From Myxococcales bacterium (GTDB lineage: Bacteria; Myxococcota_A; Bradymonadia; REDH01): a stretch of 37,569 nt of DNA. Below the pieces are notes generated by a model that was not told the DNA's origin, ran no database searches, and was given only the letters and a program-made list of their open reading frames with translations. The stretch is from the NCBI GenBank assembly GCA_947496715.1, contig CANMDT010000020.1, positions 1-37,569 on the forward strand. Direction: 5' to 3'. Both the position numbers and the translations under genes were made by a program. Within the stretch, counting starts at the first letter, position 1, and every line of letters begins with the position of its first letter. Positions 15,325-22,450 of this stretch are shown piece after piece.

Positions 15325-18300
15325 CTAGCGGCGGCGCTTTGGCGGGGCGGCAACCGGGCGGGCGCCTGCCCCGCGGGGAGCGCGTGCACTGCCTCCCATG
15401 CCGCTCAGGCGGGCGTCTGGCGATTGCGCGAGGAACTTGGCGGTCCGGGCGGCAGCCGCGGCATCCTTGATCTCCTTCTCCGTGCGCGGAAGCGGCGTGC
15501 CGGAGCCCTCTGCTTCGGGGACGATGTCGCCGCCGCCCTCCCCTTCGCCTGCAGGTTCGGGCGCGAGACCCTCTGCAGCGAGCTGTTCATCGCTCAGCGC
15601 AGCGATGTCACCCGCAGCAGCGCCATCGCCGATCTGGTTGGCGAATCGGATCCGTTCGCGGAGGCCGCGGGCCACCTCGGCCTCGCTGAGCCTGCCCCGC
15701 TTGCCCATGCCGCGGATGGTGTAGTCGACCACCCCTCGGAACCAGACCGGGACACCGGTCTGGCGCTGGTTCTCGCGACGCAACGGCGCAGGCGAGATGC
15801 TGCTGATCCAGACGCACTCGGCGAGGGTGAGCTCGTGGGGCCTCTTGTTGAAGTAATACTTGGCTGCGTCGGCGAGGCCGTTGATGCCTTTGCCCCACTC
15901 GATCATGTTGAGGTAGACCTCGAGGATGCGCGGCTTGGGAACGACCCGGTTGAGCCAGTAGGTGAGGAAGATCTCCTGGAACTTCCGCTCCACGGCCCGC
16001 TCGTGGGAGAGGAAGACATTCTTCACCAGCTGCATGCCGATGGTGGAGGCGCCGCGGCCCAGCTTGCGGCGGTTGATAGCCTCTTCGACGACGCGGCGGA
16101 GCTCCGTCATGTTGATGCCGCTGTCGACCTGAAAGAAGGCGCCGTTTTCGCGGTAGAGCTGGGTGGCAACGAGGTAGTAGTTCATCTCTTGGAAGGCGAC
16201 CCAGCCGTTGCTTACGCTGCCGTCGGCGGCATCGCCCGGGAGGTCGGGGGCATCGGGGGCCTCCGGGTCGGGCTGACCGTACATCCAGCCGCCCGGCGCC
16301 CGCATGTAGAGCTCGCGTGTGACCGAGCCCTCGGCACCCGTGAAGGTGAAGCGGAAGTCGCGGTTGAGGCGACGAACATCGACGGCGTCGGGGAGTGAGG
16401 TGAGGGCGAGGGAGTCGTCGTGGATGGCGAAGGTGCGGGGCTCCTCGATGGAAACGCGCACCCCCTTTTCGGTCTCTCTGACGGCGACGGAGAGGTCGAA
16501 GTCGAGGCCCCACTTTCCTGCCATGCGGGTGCCGTCGAGGTCGGCGCGGAGCGACGGAGGGATGGCGTCGAAGAGGCGCATCGCATCGGCTTCGGGGACC
16601 GCCGCGGTGAGGTCGATGCGGTCGGTGATGGGCCACTTGGAGAGGTTGAACTTTCCGAGGGCGAGTTTGAAGGTGAAGGGGATGCCGTTGAAGCTGCCGT
16701 CGCCCTTCTCCCAGCGGAGGCTCTTCTTGTCTGCGCCGGCGCGGACAGCCTGCCAGTCGTAGGAGAGATCGCGCACTTCGAAGGGGGCGCGGAGGCCGCG
16801 GTGTGAGAGTTTGAGATCGCGCAACGAGGCCTTGCCTGCGAAGGTGATGCCAGGCCCCTTGTCGTCGGAGCGGTAGTTGATGTTGAGGTTTGCGACGCCC
16901 TCGTGGGGGCCGTCGTCGTTGCCGACGACGCCGCTCAGGAGCTGGCCTATGCCGACGTCGATGGCGTCGAGTTTGAGGTCGAGTTTGCTGTCTGCATGGT
17001 TCCAGGCTGCGGTCATGGAGGCGGTGCCGGCGCTCTGGCCATCGGCGGTGAAGCGGCTCGCGAAGGTGAGGTCGAGTTGCTTGGTCCGGAGCGCGAAGGT
17101 GAGTGTGTCGAACTCGAGGGTGATGGGGGGCGCCTTCTGACCGGCGCGGAGGTCGTGGTAGCCGATGGTGAGGCCGGGGAGTTCGAGCTTCTGCGGGAGC
17201 TTTTCGTACCATTCACGCTTGGCCCAGAGTCCGGGTGCGGCGCTCTTCTTGGGGGTCTTCGGCATGGGCGTTGCGGCGGGAGCGGAGGGCGGCGCAGCAT
17301 CCGCTCCGTTGATACCGAGCAGCGCGCCGAGGGGCCCGAAGCCCTGCTCGTCGCGGGTGACCTGGAGGTTGAGGCCGTCGACCCGTGCGGAGGTCATGTA
17401 GAGGGCCTCGAGATCCCGGGTGAGTTCGGAGAGGACGAGGAGGCCGCTGTCGAAGCGGAGGAGCGGTTCGGCACCCGGCCGTCCGACCTTCACACCCTCG
17501 GCGATGAGGGTGGTGGGCCAGACGCCGCCGACGCCCTCGAAGGAGGCGGAGACGCCGCCGAGCCTGTCGGTGGAGACGATGATGGGTGAGTTGCCGCGGG
17601 CGAGGATGCGTGGCCCGGGCTCTTCGATGCTGCGCGAGATGCGGAGGTCGTAGGCCTCGGGGAGTTCGACCTTGGCGGGGAGCGCGGCGAGTGTGGCAAG
17701 GCCGACGCGGAAGCGGACCTCGGCGTTGGCTTCGAAGGCCTCGGGGGTGCCGGAGAAACGGCCCGAGTCGACCTCGATGCGTTCGGTGGGGAGGTTCTGG
17801 TTGGCGAGATCGACGACGAGGTCGTCGAGGCGGATGGTGAGCTCTTCCGGCGCCCGCTTCGGTGGGGCGGCGGGAGCAGCAGGGTCCTTGGCCTTCTTGG
17901 AGCGGAGGAGCTCCTTGAGGCGGTCGGCCTGCTCCTTGGGAGCGCCATGCTCGGCACCGGCGGAGACGACGACGTGAGAGAGCGAGAGCGACTTGAGCGT
18001 CGGTCGCCCGGAGAGGAGCGAGAGCCAGCGCGGCGCGGCGGCGACCTTGCCGATGCAGACCCAGTCTGCGGCAGGGGTGAGGGAGGGGTCTTGGAGGCAG
18101 ACATCGGCGATGACCACATCGCCCCACGGCCGGACAGAGATGTCCCCAAGCCGGAGTGGGATGCCGCGCGCGCCGGCCTTGGAGGCGACGAGGCTTCGGA
18201 TGGCCGGACCGGCGACGACGGAGGCGATGAGGGAGAGGAGGAGGAGGAGCGTGACAAGTCCGAGCAGGACGAAGGCGGCGCGGCGCCAGCGAGGGCTGAG

Positions 18301-18342
18301 GCGGGGGGCGGCCTGGCCTTTGGCGACGGGCTTGGAGGTCAT
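15325..18342 (-). CDS. AsmA-like/GT51 transglycosylase-domain protein with altered catalytic motif
   Basis: A 1005-aa protein. A cationic N-terminus leads to one membrane helix (FVLLGLVTLLLLLSLIASVV, about 29-48). Residues about 55-690 are a long AsmA/DUF-type beta region, with KSLSLSHVVVSAG and LTIRLDDLVVDLANQNLP. The GT51-like domain (about 710-900) keeps RGASTIGMQLVKNVFLSHER, RKFQEIFLTYWLNRVVPKPR and ILEVYLNMIEWGKGINGLAD. Its first motif reads YRENGAFFQVDSGIN where active enzymes have (A)EDxRFxxHxG: Glu732 is retained, but Asp, Arg and His are replaced and one residue is inserted. It may be slow, specialised or inactive. A low-complexity tail ends in PKRRR. It is divergent from the 94-aa gene. 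Confidence 0.82.
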   Translation of the reverse strand: MTSKPVAKGQAAPRLSPRWRRAAFVLLGLVTLLLLLSLIASVVAGPAIRSLVASKAGARGIPLRLGDISVRPWGDVVIADVCLQDPSLTPAADWVCIGKVAAAPRWLSLLSGRPTLKSLSLSHVVVSAGAEHGAPKEQADRLKELLRSKKAKDPAAPAAPPKRAPEELTIRLDDLVVDLANQNLPTERIEVDSGRFSGTPEAFEANAEVRFRVGLATLAALPAKVELPEAYDLRISRSIEEPGPRILARGNSPIIVSTDRLGGVSASFEGVGGVWPTTLIAEGVKVGRPGAEPLLRFDSGLLVLSELTRDLEALYMTSARVDGLNLQVTRDEQGFGPLGALLGINGADAAPPSAPAATPMPKTPKKSAAPGLWAKREWYEKLPQKLELPGLTIGYHDLRAGQKAPPITLEFDTLTFALRTKQLDLTFASRFTADGQSAGTASMTAAWNHADSKLDLKLDAIDVGIGQLLSGVVGNDDGPHEGVANLNINYRSDDKGPGITFAGKASLRDLKLSHRGLRAPFEVRDLSYDWQAVRAGADKKSLRWEKGDGSFNGIPFTFKLALGKFNLSKWPITDRIDLTAAVPEADAMRLFDAIPPSLRADLDGTRMAGKWGLDFDLSVAVRETEKGVRVSIEEPRTFAIHDDSLALTSLPDAVDVRRLNRDFRFTFTGAEGSVTRELYMRAPGGWMYGQPDPEAPDAPDLPGDAADGSVSNGWVAFQEMNYYLVATQLYRENGAFFQVDSGINMTELRRVVEEAINRRKLGRGASTIGMQLVKNVFLSHERAVERKFQEIFLTYWLNRVVPKPRILEVYLNMIEWGKGINGLADAAKYYFNKRPHELTLAECVWISSISPAPLRRENQRQTGVPVWFRGVVDYTIRGMGKRGRLSEAEVARGLRERIRFANQIGDGAAAGDIAALSDEQLAAEGLAPEPAGEGEGGGDIVPEAEGSGTPLPRTEKEIKDAAAAARTAKFLAQSPDARLSGMGGSARAPRGAGARPVAAPPKRRR

Positions 18343-18390
18343 GCAGCAGACTTGGGAGCGGGTGCGGAGAGCGGATCACCGCGCGGATGA

Positions 18391-18419
18391 TTGCTTGGCA
18401 GAGACAAGGCCCATACCAT
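18391..18419 (+). promoter_or_regulatory. candidate sigma70-type promoter for the 94-aa gene
   Basis: TTGCTT (18391-18396), 17 bases, TACCAT (18414-18419), in the 120-base divergent gap. Transcription would start near 18427, about 36 bases before the ATG at 18463. Confidence 0.35.
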
Positions 18420-18462
18420 AGGGGGGAGGACGGGCAAGAATCGCCCGCAGGGAGCAGGCGAG

Positions 18463-18747
18463 ATGGGCAGCATTCGAACTCGAATCAGGGAGCGTTTGGC
18501 GCGCGAGGCGAAGGCACGCGGGCTCGATGCGGAGGGCCTGCGCGCCTTTTTTCAGCGGCCCGAGACGCAGCAGGTACTGCGGGCGCTGATGGCGGCGCAG
18601 GGACGGTTGTTCCGCGAGCTGGAGGCAGCGCGGGTGGCCTCGCAGCAGGGTGCAGTCGCAGTGCCGGCGGATGACCTCGCGGAGCAGAAGGCGCAGCTCC
18701 GGGAGATCACCGAGGCACGACGGAATGGGTCGGCAAACGGGCGCTGA
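18463..18747 (+). CDS. small helical hypothetical protein (94 aa)
   Basis: No family recognised. The ATG at 18463 is preceded by GGAG with eight bases of spacing; earlier in-frame starts lack a ribosome site and would lie within the candidate promoter. The protein is basic at the N-terminus (MGSIRTRIRERLAREAKARG), helical throughout and rich in Ala, Arg, Gln and Glu, with a probable coiled coil (ALMAAQGRLFRELEAARVAS and DDLAEQKAQLREITEARR). No signal peptide, membrane helix or Cys. It lies between the divergent AsmA-GT51 gene and a DUF4177-like gene with its own promoter. Function unknown; likely a small cytoplasmic protein. Confidence 0.6.
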   Translation: MGSIRTRIRERLAREAKARGLDAEGLRAFFQRPETQQVLRALMAAQGRLFRELEAARVASQQGAVAVPADDLAEQKAQLREITEARRNGSANGR

Positions 18748-18756
18748 TTTGGCCCG

Positions 18757-18785
18757 TTGCAATGGGATGATTCGGCGCGCATAAT
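18757..18785 (+). promoter_or_regulatory. good sigma70-type promoter for the 85-aa gene
   Basis: TTGCAA (18757-18762), exactly 17 bases, CATAAT (18780-18785) in the 97-base gap before the ATG at 18845. This is the closest match to the vegetative consensus that I found in the window; transcription would begin near 18792. Confidence 0.55.
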
Positions 18786-18844
18786 CGTTGCCGTCAGGTG
18801 GCCGCAGGGGCCCGTCCGAAGTGCGAAGAAGGATGGTGGTTGAG

Positions 18845-19102
18845 ATGGAGAAAGCAGTCTGGGATTACATCCACGCCTACGCATCGCCCGCTCAGCCGGA
18901 GCAGATCACCTTCTTCGACAAGTATGACAAGACGCTCTACCGCGACGTGTCGCTGCAGACGATCGGCCAGCATGGCTGGGAGCTGGTGACGGTGCTTCTG
19001 GGGCGCGACCCGGAGACGAAGGAGGCTCGGTATGAGTACTTCTTCAAGCGGAACCGGGCGATGGGCTATTCGTCGGGCCTAGGCAATACGGGCGCGAACT
19101 AG
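18845..19102 (+). CDS. DUF4177-like small protein
   Basis: An 85-aa protein. The fold pattern resembles DUF4177 proteins, short beta-alpha-beta units with a central GWELV: TIGQHGWELVTVLLGRDPET is followed by a closing strand YEYFFKRNRA, as in 'lneyGkeGWELv....g...yifKR'. The start (MEKAVWDYIHAYASPAQPEQ) is the ATG at 18845; an upstream ATG at 18833 would add four residues. No signal peptide. The biochemical role of this family is not established to my knowledge. A well-matched promoter lies upstream, so it is probably an independent unit. Its TAG shares CTAG (19099-19102) with the stop of the convergent Nudix gene. Confidence 0.65.
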   Translation: MEKAVWDYIHAYASPAQPEQITFFDKYDKTLYRDVSLQTIGQHGWELVTVLLGRDPETKEARYEYFFKRNRAMGYSSGLGNTGAN

Positions 19103-19884
19103 GCAGATTGACGGACCGTGTGGCGTTGCCAGCGGCCGTCGACCAGGAGCATGCGGGTGGGTCCGGAGACGGGCTGCTCGCTGGGGTAGTCAGCGTCGCC
19201 CGGGAGCAGGAGCCTGGGTGCGTCGGCGAGTTCGAGGCGTGGCACGACGGGATGGAGCGGTTGCGCGTCGGCCCAGTCGTGGAGCTGCACACCGGCGGCG
19301 AGCTGCTCTGCGAAGTCGGCGAGGAAATAGAAGGTGGGGGGCGAGAGGAGCATCGAGGAGGAGGCATACTCCTGCAGCGCATCGACGGGCCTTCTCCAGC
19401 GGTGTTCGACCATCTCGAAGCCGTCGGGCGCCGCCTCCTGGCCGTGGGGATGGGGGGCGAGATAGAAGCGGGTGTCGAAGCGGCGGCGTTCGACGGCGGG
19501 GGTGACCCAGCGGGCGAAGGGGCGGAGTGTTTGGAGTCCGGGACGGAGGTCGAGGGCCTGCAGCGCCTCTGCGAAGGGGGCGTCGCTGCTGCGGAGGGCC
19601 GCGGCGTGGGCGGGCGTGGCGGGCTGTCCAGCGTGGTCGGTTGCAAGCAGCAACCCCGACTCTTCGAAACACTCGCGGAGCGCGGTCCAGCGGGCTGCCG
19701 TATCGAGGTCTCCCGCTGCGGCGTCGAGGTCGGCGGGGTCGAGCCGGCCGCCCGGATAGACGAACATGCCGGCCATGAAACCTGCTGTATCGCCGCGACG
19801 GAGGAGAAGGACCTCTGCGCCGGCACCGTCGCCTCGGACCACCACGACGGTGGCTGCGTGACGCACCTCGACCGGCTCGCTCAC
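19099..19884 (-). CDS. Nudix hydrolase (NUDT19-like)
   Basis: A 261-aa protein with a GTG start at 19884. The Nudix core is ATVVVVRGDGAGAEVLLLRR followed by MFVYPGGRLDPAD, then a Nudix box with an insertion: GGRLDPADLD...ARWTALRECFEESGLLL, where RECFEESG is the REuxEExGu half with its metal-binding Glu residues. Inserted Nudix boxes and the long C-terminal half (RPFARWVTPAVERRRFDTRF; ASSSMLLSPPTFYFLADF) are typical of the NUDT19/RNA-capping-like subgroup acting on CoA esters or nucleoside diphosphates; the substrate is not predictable. It overlaps the upstream gene by GTGA, and is the last gene of the Tol-Pal/ppx gene string. Confidence 0.83.
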   Translation of the reverse strand: MSEPVEVRHAATVVVVRGDGAGAEVLLLRRGDTAGFMAGMFVYPGGRLDPADLDAAAGDLDTAARWTALRECFEESGLLLATDHAGQPATPAHAAALRSSDAPFAEALQALDLRPGLQTLRPFARWVTPAVERRRFDTRFYLAPHPHGQEAAPDGFEMVEHRWRRPVDALQEYASSSMLLSPPTFYFLADFAEQLAAGVQLHDWADAQPLHPVVPRLELADAPRLLLPGDADYPSEQPVSGPTRMLLVDGRWQRHTVRQSA

Positions 19885-20744
19885 TGCAGGTCTTCGTCGG
19901 GGCCAAGCAGCCAGCCCCGGTCGGAGGGATCGGCGCGGAAGCGGAGCTGGTCGACCGACTCGATGAGCGACAGGGCGCCACCTGCTGCGATGGGGCGGTA
20001 GATGCAGGCAAGCTCCGCCAGGCTCGCCTCGACGGCGTGGACGGGGGTCTGGAGTTGGAGCGCGCGGAGCTGCTTGGCCTGCCAGCGGGTGAGGAAGTCG
20101 GTGTCGCGGCTGACCCAGCGGGTGAGCATCTCGACGAGGTCGGCAAGGTCGGTTGGGTCGGGCGGGTGGAGGCGGGCAGCGGCAACGAGTGTGGCGAGCC
20201 GAGTGGTGCGCTCAAAGCTGGCGAGGGCGGCTCCAAGCTCGGCGGCGGAGCAGTTTGCAGCCAGGAGCGGGAGGAGGTCCTTGGGCTCGGCGACGCGGAG
20301 TGCAGCGATGAGGGCACGGAGGCCTGCGGCTTCGGGCGGCATCGGCGGCAGCAGCGTGGTGAGGGCCGCGTCGGGGCGGAGGATGAGGGTGTCTGCGCCG
20401 ACGGCGAGCATGGTCTCTCCGCTGCCTGCGCTCTCGAGGAGGACCACGCTGATCTCGCGGGCAAACTCTCGGACGAGTGCGAGGATGCGGGAGGCCGCCT
20501 CGGCGGTGAGCGCGGGGGCATGGACGAGGAGCTCGAGCCGGTCGACGGGCCGCGAGGGCATCGCGTAGAGTTCGGCCGCAAGCGCGTCGAGCAGGGCGGG
20601 CAGGTCGCGGGCGGCGGTCGGAGCGAGCAGGAGCAGCAGTGCGCTGCCCTGCCGGCTCTCCTGCCACTGCCGAAGCAGCGGCCTGCGCGAGGCGCGCCCG
20701 GTGAGGAGAGCGCGTCGCCTTTCAGCGATGTTGAGCGCCTCCAC
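19881..20744 (-). CDS. ClpP/SppA-fold (SDH_sah-like) protein with degenerate catalytic motif
   Basis: A 287-aa protein with a GTG start at 20744, one base after the ppx stop; the longer frame overlapping ppx is out-of-phase noise. The pattern resembles the SDH_sah serine-protease family of the ClpP/crotonase fold: a strand-helix unit RLELLVHAPALTAEAASRIL, then ISVVLLESAGSGETMLAVGA and DTLILRPDAALTTLLPP, where family members have AKSAGTLLALGADEI. The C-terminal RWVSRDTDFLTRWQAKQLRA parallels the usual GxxxSHDxxIxxxEA segment, with Arg in place of the His. The nucleophile Ser is displaced or duplicated (SAGSGET), so activity is doubtful. It is coupled to the Nudix gene by a 4-base overlap. No signal peptide is visible. 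Confidence 0.55.
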   Translation of the reverse strand: MEALNIAERRRALLTGRASRRPLLRQWQESRQGSALLLLLAPTAARDLPALLDALAAELYAMPSRPVDRLELLVHAPALTAEAASRILALVREFAREISVVLLESAGSGETMLAVGADTLILRPDAALTTLLPPMPPEAAGLRALIAALRVAEPKDLLPLLAANCSAAELGAALASFERTTRLATLVAAARLHPPDPTDLADLVEMLTRWVSRDTDFLTRWQAKQLRALQLQTPVHAVEASLAELACIYRPIAAGGALSLIESVDQLRFRADPSDRGWLLGPDEDLQ

Positions 20745-20745
20745 G

Positions 20746-21690
20746 CTATACGCCGTAACGTTCGAAGAGGCGGCCCCAGCGGATGCCGCGGTCGCTGACG
20801 CGCACCTCGGTGGCGCCGAGGTGGTCCATGACCGATCGCAGGAGCATGGCTCCGGCGGGGAGGACATCGGCGCGCTTGGCAGGCATGCCAGGCAGGCTCT
20901 TTCGCTGGCTGAGGCTGAGCGCAAAGAGGGCGTTCTCGATGCGGCCCACCTCTGCGCGGGAGAGGAGATGGCCATGCACCCGCTCGGCCTCATACTCGTC
21001 CATCTCAAGCGAGAGGGCGGCGAGCGTGGTGACCGTGCCGGCGACGCCAACGAGCAGCGGGGCGGGGACGAACCTGCGAACGGAGGCGCGGGAGAGGGCC
21101 TCGTCGATCGCTGTCTGCAGGGCGGCCCGCTCGGCGGCCGAGATGGGGTCGGCGGTAACGCAGCGCTCGGTGAGTCGGACGGCTCCGACGTCGAGGCTGA
21201 CGACGGCGTGGCTGCCGTCGGGGAAGGCGTCGATGAGTTCGGTGGAGGCGCCGCCGATGTCGACGATCTGGGCGCGGCTCAGCTCGGGGAAGGAGCCGCG
21301 GGTGGCGAGGAGGCTGAGTTCGGCCTCGTGCTCTCCCGAGACCACATCGATGGGGGTGCCGATGAGCAGCGAGAGTTCCTGCGCAGCCTCGGCGCCGTTG
21401 GCGGCCCGCCGGAAGGGGGCGGTGCCGGTTGCGATGCGGTGGTGGACGGCGAAATCCTGCGCGAGTTCATCGAAGCGGATGAGGGCCTCGGCGGTGCGTT
21501 CGAGCCCTTCGCGGAAGAGGCTGCCATGCTTGTCGAGCCCTTCGGAGACGCGGGTGATCTCGGCCTCATCTGTGACGACGTGCCAGCCCTCTGCGCCACG
21601 TTCTGCGATGAGCATGATGACGGTGTTGGAGCCGATGTCGAAGCTGGCGACGCGGGTGCCGATGGCGAGCGTGGAGGGCTGGGGCGTCAT
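20746..21690 (-). CDS. ppx: exopolyphosphatase / pppGpp phosphohydrolase (Ppx/GppA family)
   Basis: A 314-aa protein, the short form that contains only the two actin-like ATPase subdomains. It has the phosphate-1 loop ASFDIGSNTVIMLIAERG, phosphate-2 loop IVDIGGASTELIDAF, the conserved IATGTAPFRRAANG and SGEHEAELSLLA segments, and VGVAGTVTTLAALSLEMDEY. Ppx/GppA enzymes release phosphate from polyphosphate ends and/or convert pppGpp to ppGpp; sequence alone does not separate the two activities. Its ATG overlaps the pal stop by 4 bases (ATGA), so phosphate/stringent metabolism is transcriptionally tied to the Tol-Pal operon. A PhoB/PhoR-like pair lies 6 kb away. Confidence 0.92.
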   Translation of the reverse strand: MTPQPSTLAIGTRVASFDIGSNTVIMLIAERGAEGWHVVTDEAEITRVSEGLDKHGSLFREGLERTAEALIRFDELAQDFAVHHRIATGTAPFRRAANGAEAAQELSLLIGTPIDVVSGEHEAELSLLATRGSFPELSRAQIVDIGGASTELIDAFPDGSHAVVSLDVGAVRLTERCVTADPISAAERAALQTAIDEALSRASVRRFVPAPLLVGVAGTVTTLAALSLEMDEYEAERVHGHLLSRAEVGRIENALFALSLSQRKSLPGMPAKRADVLPAGAMLLRSVMDHLGATEVRVSDRGIRWGRLFERYGV

Positions 21691-22433
21691 CGGCCCTTTG
21701 CCTTGAACTCGGCGCGGCGGTTGAGGTTGTCTTTGTCGCTCGCCAGCATCTCTTCGCCATAGCTGACAACGCGGAGACGGCTGCGGTCGAGTCCGAGCGA
21801 GGCGAGGTAGTTCACGACGACGCGGGCGCGGCGCTCGCCGAGGGCGAGGTTATACTCGGTGGAGCCGGCCTCATCGCAGTGGCCTGCAACAGAGATAGAG
21901 ACCGTGGGGTTCAACTTGAGCCAGGCGGCGTGGTCGCTGAGGATCTGCGCGGCGCTGGTGGAGATCTCGAAGGAGTCGAAGTCGAAGTAGATGGTGGTCC
22001 AGGTGTGGGGTCCGCCTTGGCCGTCGGTCGCTGCCTCCTCTGCGCCCACCCCTTCCTCTGTGCCATACTCCTCGGCCGGCGGCTCGGGCTCCACCATGGC
22101 GGGCTCATCGCCACCTTCACGGCAGGCGGGGTTCTGGCTGGCGGCCTCACGGGCCTTTTCGGCTTGGGCGCGTGCGGCGTTGGCGAAGCGTTCGGCGGCC
22201 TTGTAGTCCTTGGCCTCGTAGGCGGCCTGCGCCTGGTCGACCAGGAGCACAGCGGCACGGTACTCTGCGGGGGCGCAGCGCTCGGCATTGGCGGCGAGCG
22301 TGAGCGCGCCATGGGCATCGGTGAGCAGCCCCTCGGGCGGGGGCTTGGGGCAGCCGGCGAGGAGCAGCGCGAGCACGGCGAAGCGGAGGATGCGGAGCGG
22401 CGCGAAGCGAGAGAGAGGTGTGCGAAAGGCCAT
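21687..22433 (-). CDS. pal: peptidoglycan-associated lipoprotein Pal (OmpA-C domain)
   Basis: A 248-aa protein. ATG at 22433 is chosen because CGGAG lies six bases upstream and it yields a 28-residue lipoprotein signal ending LLLAGC (Cys28); an upstream ATG lies inside tolB. A helical, Ala-rich segment (about 40-95: LLVDQAQAAYEAKDYKAAER) that is unusual for Pal is followed by an acidic Pro/Glu linker. The C-terminal OmpA domain (about 140-245) has TIYFDFDSFEISTSAAQIL, SVAGHCDEAGSTEYNLALGE, RRARVVVNYLASLGLD and DNLNRRAEFKAKGR. It binds diaminopimelate in peptidoglycan and anchors the outer membrane. It is the last gene of the tolQRAB-pal cluster. Confidence 0.92.
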   Translation of the reverse strand: MAFRTPLSRFAPLRILRFAVLALLLAGCPKPPPEGLLTDAHGALTLAANAERCAPAEYRAAVLLVDQAQAAYEAKDYKAAERFANAARAQAEKAREAASQNPACREGGDEPAMVEPEPPAEEYGTEEGVGAEEAATDGQGGPHTWTTIYFDFDSFEISTSAAQILSDHAAWLKLNPTVSISVAGHCDEAGSTEYNLALGERRARVVVNYLASLGLDRSRLRVVSYGEEMLASDKDNLNRRAEFKAKGR

Positions 22434-22450
22434 GGTTTTCTCCGGCTGCG

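Noticed and set aside
13290-15389. 699-codon minus-strand frame opposite the two-component genes
   Set aside because: It overlaps unmistakable response-regulator and kinase genes; the translated sequence is low complexity.
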